A DNA stretch of 9,961 nucleotides, from assembly GCA_902475825.1 (NCBI GenBank), contig CABSBA010000043.1, positions 1 to 9,961 of the forward strand, read 5' to 3'. The first letter of the stretch is position 1. Every line of letters starts with the position of its first letter. Under the pieces are notes generated by a model that saw only the letters and a list, made by a program, of their open reading frames with translations, was not told the origin of the DNA and did not search any database. Positions 6,714 to 9,961 of this stretch are shown one piece after another. A program made the translations under genes and the position numbers. This stretch comes from an uncultured Collinsella sp. (GTDB lineage Bacteria; Actinomycetota; Coriobacteriia; Coriobacteriales; Coriobacteriaceae).

Positions 6714-7636
6714 TCGGCCGTCATCTTCCTTGCCAGTTGCTTGCCCACGATACGGGCGACTACGTTAAACAGCAGCACGCAAATCATCAGCAGCGCCGCG
6801 GTGCCCCAGACGATCTGCTGGGCCTCGGGGCTGCCCTCGCCATAGATCTTGTAAATATGCACGGCGAGCGACTCGCCGGGACGGAACACGTTCCAGGCGC
6901 AGGTGGGACTCGACAGGTTAAAGCTCAAGAAATTCAGGCGAACCGGCGAGCTCATGCCCGAGGTAAAGAGCAGTGCCGCGGCCTCACCAAACACACGGCC
7001 GGCCGAAAGCACGATGCCGGTCACGATGGCGGGCATGGCCTCGGGGATCAGGATGTGCAGCGTAGCCTCCCAGCGAGTGAGGCCCATGGCCAGGCACGCA
7101 TCGCGCTGGGCCTGTGGCACATCCTCGAGCGCCTGCTGGATCACGCGCACCAGGATGGGGATGTTGAACATGGTGAGCGCGACGGCGCCGGAGATGATGG
7201 AGTACTTCCAGCCCAGCTGCACCGAGAACACCAGAAAACCGAACATGCCGACGACGATGGAAGGCAGTGAGGACAGCGTCTCGATGGCGGTGGAGGCGAT
7301 GTCGCGGATGGATCCGTCCGGCGCGTACTCAACCAAAAAGACCGCGCCGCCCAGGCTGATGGGCACCGAGATGGCTAGGGTAATCAGCAGCAGATAGAAC
7401 GAGTCGAACAGCTGGTAGAGCACGCCGCCCTGGGTTCCGTTGGCGCGCGCGGGCTGCGTGAGAAATCCCGGCTGGAACAGCGTCGAGATGCCCTCGAACA
7501 GGATATAGGCCACCATGGAAATGACGACGAGCATGACGATGGCGGCGATCGCCGTCAGCACGCCCGTGGCGATGCGGTCCTGCTTTTGGACGCGACCGAG
7601 TCTCGCCTCGTCGATATAGATGCGCGTGCTAGCCAC
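6710..7636 (-). CDS. pstA: Phosphate ABC transporter permease PstA
   Basis: 308-residue integral membrane permease that pairs with PstC to form the phosphate channel. About six hydrophobic helices are visible (near 24-48, 78-103, 122-140, 145-166, 203-225 and 277-298). The cytoplasmic EAA loop with MGLTRWEATLHILIPEAMP (184-202) contacts PstB, and SAGRVFGEAA carries R214 and E218 at positions equivalent to conserved charged residues in PstA/PstC. The start codon is GTG (7636-7634), lying inside the last codons of pstC with an 8-nt overlap; no in-frame ATG occurs until far into the first helix. The ribosome binding region is the purine-rich stretch AAGGGGGGGAAGG just upstream. Translation is probably coupled to pstC. 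Confidence 0.95.
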
Positions 7637-8537
7637 GAGCCTTCCCCCCCTTGCGGCCGATAAGGTGAATGATCAGGATGAAGATGAGACTCATGCCCAT
7701 CAGCAGCAGACCGAGCGCCCACAGAACATCGTCCTGGGCCGAGCCCTCGGCATAGACCGCCATAGACGTGGTAAGCGTGGTGGTGATGGTGGACGCCGGC
7801 GACAGCAGCGACGTCGGCATGGACTCGATGCCTCCGATGACCATGCGCACGGCGAGCGTCTCGCCAAAGGCGCGGGTCATGCCAAGGATGACCGCAGTCA
7901 TGAGCGACGGCATGGCGGACTTGAGCACCACGTGCCAGATGGTCTGCCAGCGGGTGTAGCCCAGCGCAAGCGAACCCTGACGGTAGCTGTCGGGAACGGC
8001 GCGCAGGCCATCGACCGAAAGCGTGGTCATCGTCGGCAGAATCATGACGGCCAGCACGATGGCGCCGGGCAGGATGCCCAGACCCGTGCTCACGTGGAAA
8101 ACGCTCTTCATAAGGCCAACGACCACGTGAAAGCCGATCAGGCCAAAGACGACCGAGGGAATGCCGGTCAAAAGCTCAATAAGCGGCTGAAAGACCTTGG
8201 AGCCAAACTTAGGGCTAATCTCGACTGCAAAGATTGCAGAGCCGATGGCGATGGGCAGCGCGATGAGCGTGGAGAGCACCATGACCGCAAAGGAGGTGAC
8301 GATCAGGGGCAGGGCGCCGGTATAGGGCAGACCGTTTTCGGCTGTGTTTGCCAGGTCCCACTTGGTGCCGGTGAAGAACTCGACGACCGAGACGCCGTCC
8401 TTGAGAAAAGCCGAGAGGCCCTTTTGGGCGACCATAAAGATGAGTGCGGCAACGACAAGCGTCACGAGCGCTACGCACGCACCCGTGACGCCCAGGCCCA
8501 CGTTCTCAAGGTCGCGCTTTGGCAGTTGCTTTGCCAT
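7629..8537 (-). CDS. pstC: Phosphate ABC transporter permease PstC
   Basis: 302-residue membrane permease, partner of PstA. Hydrophobic helices lie near 16-37, 74-107, 116-142, 153-176, 208-230 and 271-294, with a short periplasmic loop between the first two. The EAA loop ALGYTRWQTIWHVVLKSAMP (191-210) and TRAFGETLA with R222 and E226 match the PstC family. The ATG has GGAAAGG about 7 nt upstream and follows the pstS stop by 24 nt. The C-terminus RKGGKARG is encoded by a run of seven G residues immediately before the pstA start. Confidence 0.95.
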   Translation of the reverse strand: MAKQLPKRDLENVGLGVTGACVALVTLVVAALIFMVAQKGLSAFLKDGVSVVEFFTGTKWDLANTAENGLPYTGALPLIVTSFAVMVLSTLIALPIAIGSAIFAVEISPKFGSKVFQPLIELLTGIPSVVFGLIGFHVVVGLMKSVFHVSTGLGILPGAIVLAVMILPTMTTLSVDGLRAVPDSYRQGSLALGYTRWQTIWHVVLKSAMPSLMTAVILGMTRAFGETLAVRMVIGGIESMPTSLLSPASTITTTLTTSMAVYAEGSAQDDVLWALGLLLMGMSLIFILIIHLIGRKGGKARG

Positions 8538-8561
8538 TGCAAACCTTTCCGGGGCGATTAC

Positions 8562-9500
8562 TTATTTAGCGGAGACCTTGCCGCTGGCGTCCTTGACGAC
8601 CTTCATGGCAGAGACGGGGATAAAACCCTGCTCCTCGACGAGCTTGCCCTGGACGTCGTCGGAAAGCATGAACTCCAGGAAAGCCTTGGTGGCCTCGTCG
8701 GCGTCCTTTGCGCAGTACATGTGCTCGGTCGCCCAGATCTTAAAGGAGTCGTCGGTGACATTCTTGCTCTTGGGCTCGACGCCCTCGACCTTGATGGCGT
8801 TGAACTTGGAGTCATCGAAGTGCGAGAAATCGAGGTAAGAAATGGCGTTGTCGGTGCTGCCCATCTGAGTCTGGACGTCGCCGGACTTGTCGAGCTCGGC
8901 GTCGCCCTTAAAGTCGACGGCCTCGTCACCAAAGACGGCGGCCTCGAAGGTGGCGCGGGTGCCGGAGCCGGCCTTACGGTTGAGAACGACGATGGTGGCG
9001 TCGTCGCCGCCGACCTCCTTCCAGTTGGTGATCTGGCCGGAGAAGATGCCCTTGAGCTGCTCGAGGGACAGGTCGTCGACCGTCACGTTCTTGGAGACGA
9101 CAGGGCCCATGCCCACGACGGCGACCTCATGGTCGACGAGGTTCTTGACCTGGTCGGCCTCGAGCTTGGTCTCGGCGAAGACGTCGGAGTTACCGATGGT
9201 AACGGTGCCGGCGGCAACAGCGGTCAGGCCCTTGCCCGAACCGTTGCCCGAACCGGAGACGGAGACGTCCGGGTTGGCGTCCATGAACTTCTCGGCAGCG
9301 GCCTCGACGAGGGCCTGGAACGATGAGGCACCGTCGTAGGTCACCTCGCCGGAGACGGACTCGGCAGCGGCGGCGCTACCCTTGTCGGCGGCGTCGGATG
9401 CGCCGGAGCCGCCGCAACCAACGAGACCGAGACCGACGATGCTGGCAAGACCACCAGCGAGGCCGAGGAACTGACGACGAGAATAAGCCTGATCGAGCAT
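8562..9500 (-). CDS. pstS: Phosphate-binding lipoprotein PstS (Tat-type signal)
   Basis: 312-residue extracytoplasmic binding protein that captures phosphate for PstCAB. The N-terminus has a twin-arginine motif SRRQFLGLA (R8, R9), a hydrophobic stretch and a lipobox LVGC with lipidated Cys at 29, so it should be exported folded and anchored to the membrane. The mature protein has the PBP-like fold signatures of PstS: DGASS (56-60), SGSGNGSGKGLTAV (82-95), a TIGNSD segment (101-106), KAGSGTRATFE (176-186) and the TDNAISYL stretch (216-223). The low-complexity Ser/Ala/Gly linker after Cys29 is usual for lipoproteins. The start at 9500 is set by AAAGGAAG just upstream and by the signal peptide; an in-frame ATG at 9518 lacks a ribosome binding site and the long upstream extension is non-coding. 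First gene of the operon. Confidence 0.95.
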   Translation of the reverse strand: MLDQAYSRRQFLGLAGGLASIVGLGLVGCGGSGASDAADKGSAAAAESVSGEVTYDGASSFQALVEAAAEKFMDANPDVSVSGSGNGSGKGLTAVAAGTVTIGNSDVFAETKLEADQVKNLVDHEVAVVGMGPVVSKNVTVDDLSLEQLKGIFSGQITNWKEVGGDDATIVVLNRKAGSGTRATFEAAVFGDEAVDFKGDAELDKSGDVQTQMGSTDNAISYLDFSHFDDSKFNAIKVEGVEPKSKNVTDDSFKIWATEHMYCAKDADEATKAFLEFMLSDDVQGKLVEEQGFIPVSAMKVVKDASGKVSAK

Positions 9501-9690
9501 GATCTTCCTTTCGTACATGCGACTCGCGGGCACCCTGCCCGCTTTGCTGTTTGGAAAGATACGGCCCCAACCGGGCAGCGCCCGCGTCAACTGCGGTTTC
9601 TTACGGGCATCTGATAGACCCTTACCGCAAACGCGGCTCGGCTTTACAAACGAATAACATTCCCCGCCCAAGCATGGCGCGCTTTTTACA
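9501..9690 (-). promoter_or_regulatory. pstS leader with candidate Pho box and leader hairpins
   Basis: On the minus strand TGTTAT-TCGTT-TGTAAA (9659-9643) is an 11-bp direct repeat of TGTnA, similar in layout to PhoB/PhoP boxes; read on the other strand it is TTTACA-N5-ATAACA. A second TGTAAA lies at 9690-9685, 42 bp upstream. Inside the likely leader are small perfect hairpins GCGGGC/GCCCGC (9526-9531 with 9537-9542) and CGGGC/GCCCG (9572-9576 with 9580-9584). I could not place a convincing -10. Phosphate-starvation control is expected for pst operons but is inferred here. Confidence 0.35.
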
Positions 9691-9771
9691 CCAATAAAAA
9701 CAAAGTTGCGGTGAAATAGTTCCTGTTTGGCCATCAAATGGCCCATTCTAGGAACTATTCCACCGCAACTT
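9691..9771 (-). terminator. Large hairpin terminator of the M20 peptidase gene
   Basis: A 22-bp inverted repeat with a single A-C mismatch (9703-9724 with 9750-9771) encloses GGCCAT/ATGGCC (9729-9734 with 9738-9743, loop CAA). On the minus strand the outer stem is followed by TGTTTTTATT (9702-9693), so it fits an intrinsic terminator 21 nt after the peptidase stop. The arms are much longer than termination needs, so it may also be a dispersed repeat element. Confidence 0.7.
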
Positions 9772-9792
9772 AGATTGGGAAACCGCGAAACC

Positions 9793-9961
9793 TTAAAGCT
9801 CTAATTCATTCAAACGCAGGATCGCCACGATATAGATCTTGAGAGCTTGCTTGAGCTGTTCCTCGTTGGCGCACTCGTTGGGGCCGTGCATCTGGCCACC
9901 CCATGTGGGCAGCTCCAGGCCGGTCTCCTCGGGGCCAAACGACACGGCGCGGGCAAAGTTG
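9793..9961 (-). CDS. C-terminus of an M20-family dipeptidase (partial)
   Basis: The minus-strand frame is open from the window edge to a TAA at 9795-9793 and encodes the last 55 residues. The stretch AVSFGPEETG followed by MHGPNE and a helix QALKIYIVAILRLNEL is typical of the C-terminal end of M20 metallopeptidases of the PepV/Sapep type, where the His of the HxxNE segment is the final metal ligand of the catalytic domain. These are cytoplasmic di-zinc or manganese dipeptidases. The catalytic N-terminal part lies outside the window. It is transcribed in the same direction as pst but separated from it by a terminator hairpin, so it is a separate unit. Confidence 0.75.
   Translation of the reverse strand, partial: NFARAVSFGPEETGLELPTWGGQMHGPNECANEEQLKQALKIYIVAILRLNELEL

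Noticed and set aside
7620..9326. 568-codon open frame on the + strand opposite pstC and pstS
   Set aside because: It is a mirror of high-GC codon periodicity in the two pst genes; its translation is low-complexity, rich in Asp, Gly, His and Arg, and matches no recognisable fold.
9585..9590. TTGACG on the minus strand as the pstS -35
   Set aside because: The only TATA-like hexamer downstream (TATCTT) is 23 nt away, too far for a standard promoter.
9501..9746. Upstream extension of PstS to an ATG at 9746
   Set aside because: It would bury the Tat signal and lipobox inside the protein and cross the peptidase terminator hairpin.

Overview
The window reads as chromosomal DNA from a high-GC bacterium, most likely an actinobacterium of the class Coriobacteriia (Collinsella-like). 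That assignment is inferred from GC-rich codon use, a twin-arginine lipoprotein PstS, strong AGGAG-type ribosome binding sites, and intergenic palindromes with GTCCCC/AAGTGCC cores; no rRNA or other phylogenetic marker is present. I found no mobile-element ORF, tRNA, rRNA or CRISPR array.

Left part (1-2395): the last 20 codons of an unidentified + strand gene end at 63 and are followed by a short hairpin. A complete + strand P1B-type ATPase of the Zn/Cd/Pb class (162-2114) comes next. Its start region carries an 18-bp palindrome resembling ArsR/SmtB operators and a second small palindrome whose loop is the Shine-Dalgarno sequence. Beyond it, 2115-2395 holds a large nested hairpin (2131-2259) and a smaller one (2357-2375) between two convergent genes.

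Middle part (2396-5840, all minus strand): a short MntR/DtxR-type metalloregulator (2396-2785) with its own upstream region; a repeat-bearing spacer; a Cof-type HAD phosphatase (2999-3769); and an Uup-like ABC-F ATPase (3776-5635). The last two are separated by 6 nt and probably form a translationally coupled pair read from an extended -10 promoter near 5671-5679. A second palindromic repeat lies at 5696-5730.

Right part (5748-9792, minus strand): a compact pstSCAB operon for high-affinity phosphate uptake. It consists of PstS (Tat/lipobox lipoprotein), PstC, PstA (GTG start, 8-nt overlap with pstC) and PstB (ATGA overlap with pstA). It ends in a clear intrinsic terminator at 5748-5783, with no phoU in the window. 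A candidate Pho box lies upstream of pstS. The window closes with the C-terminus of an M20-family dipeptidase whose own terminator hairpin stands between it and pstS.

Functionally the window combines metal homeostasis (exporter plus metalloregulator), phosphate import, and a translation-associated ABC-F ATPase. I see no wholly new multi-gene system. The observations most worth following up are the palindromic repeats, the double palindrome at the ATPase start, the mixed metal-ligand set of the DtxR-like regulator, and the G7 tract at the pstC/pstA junction.
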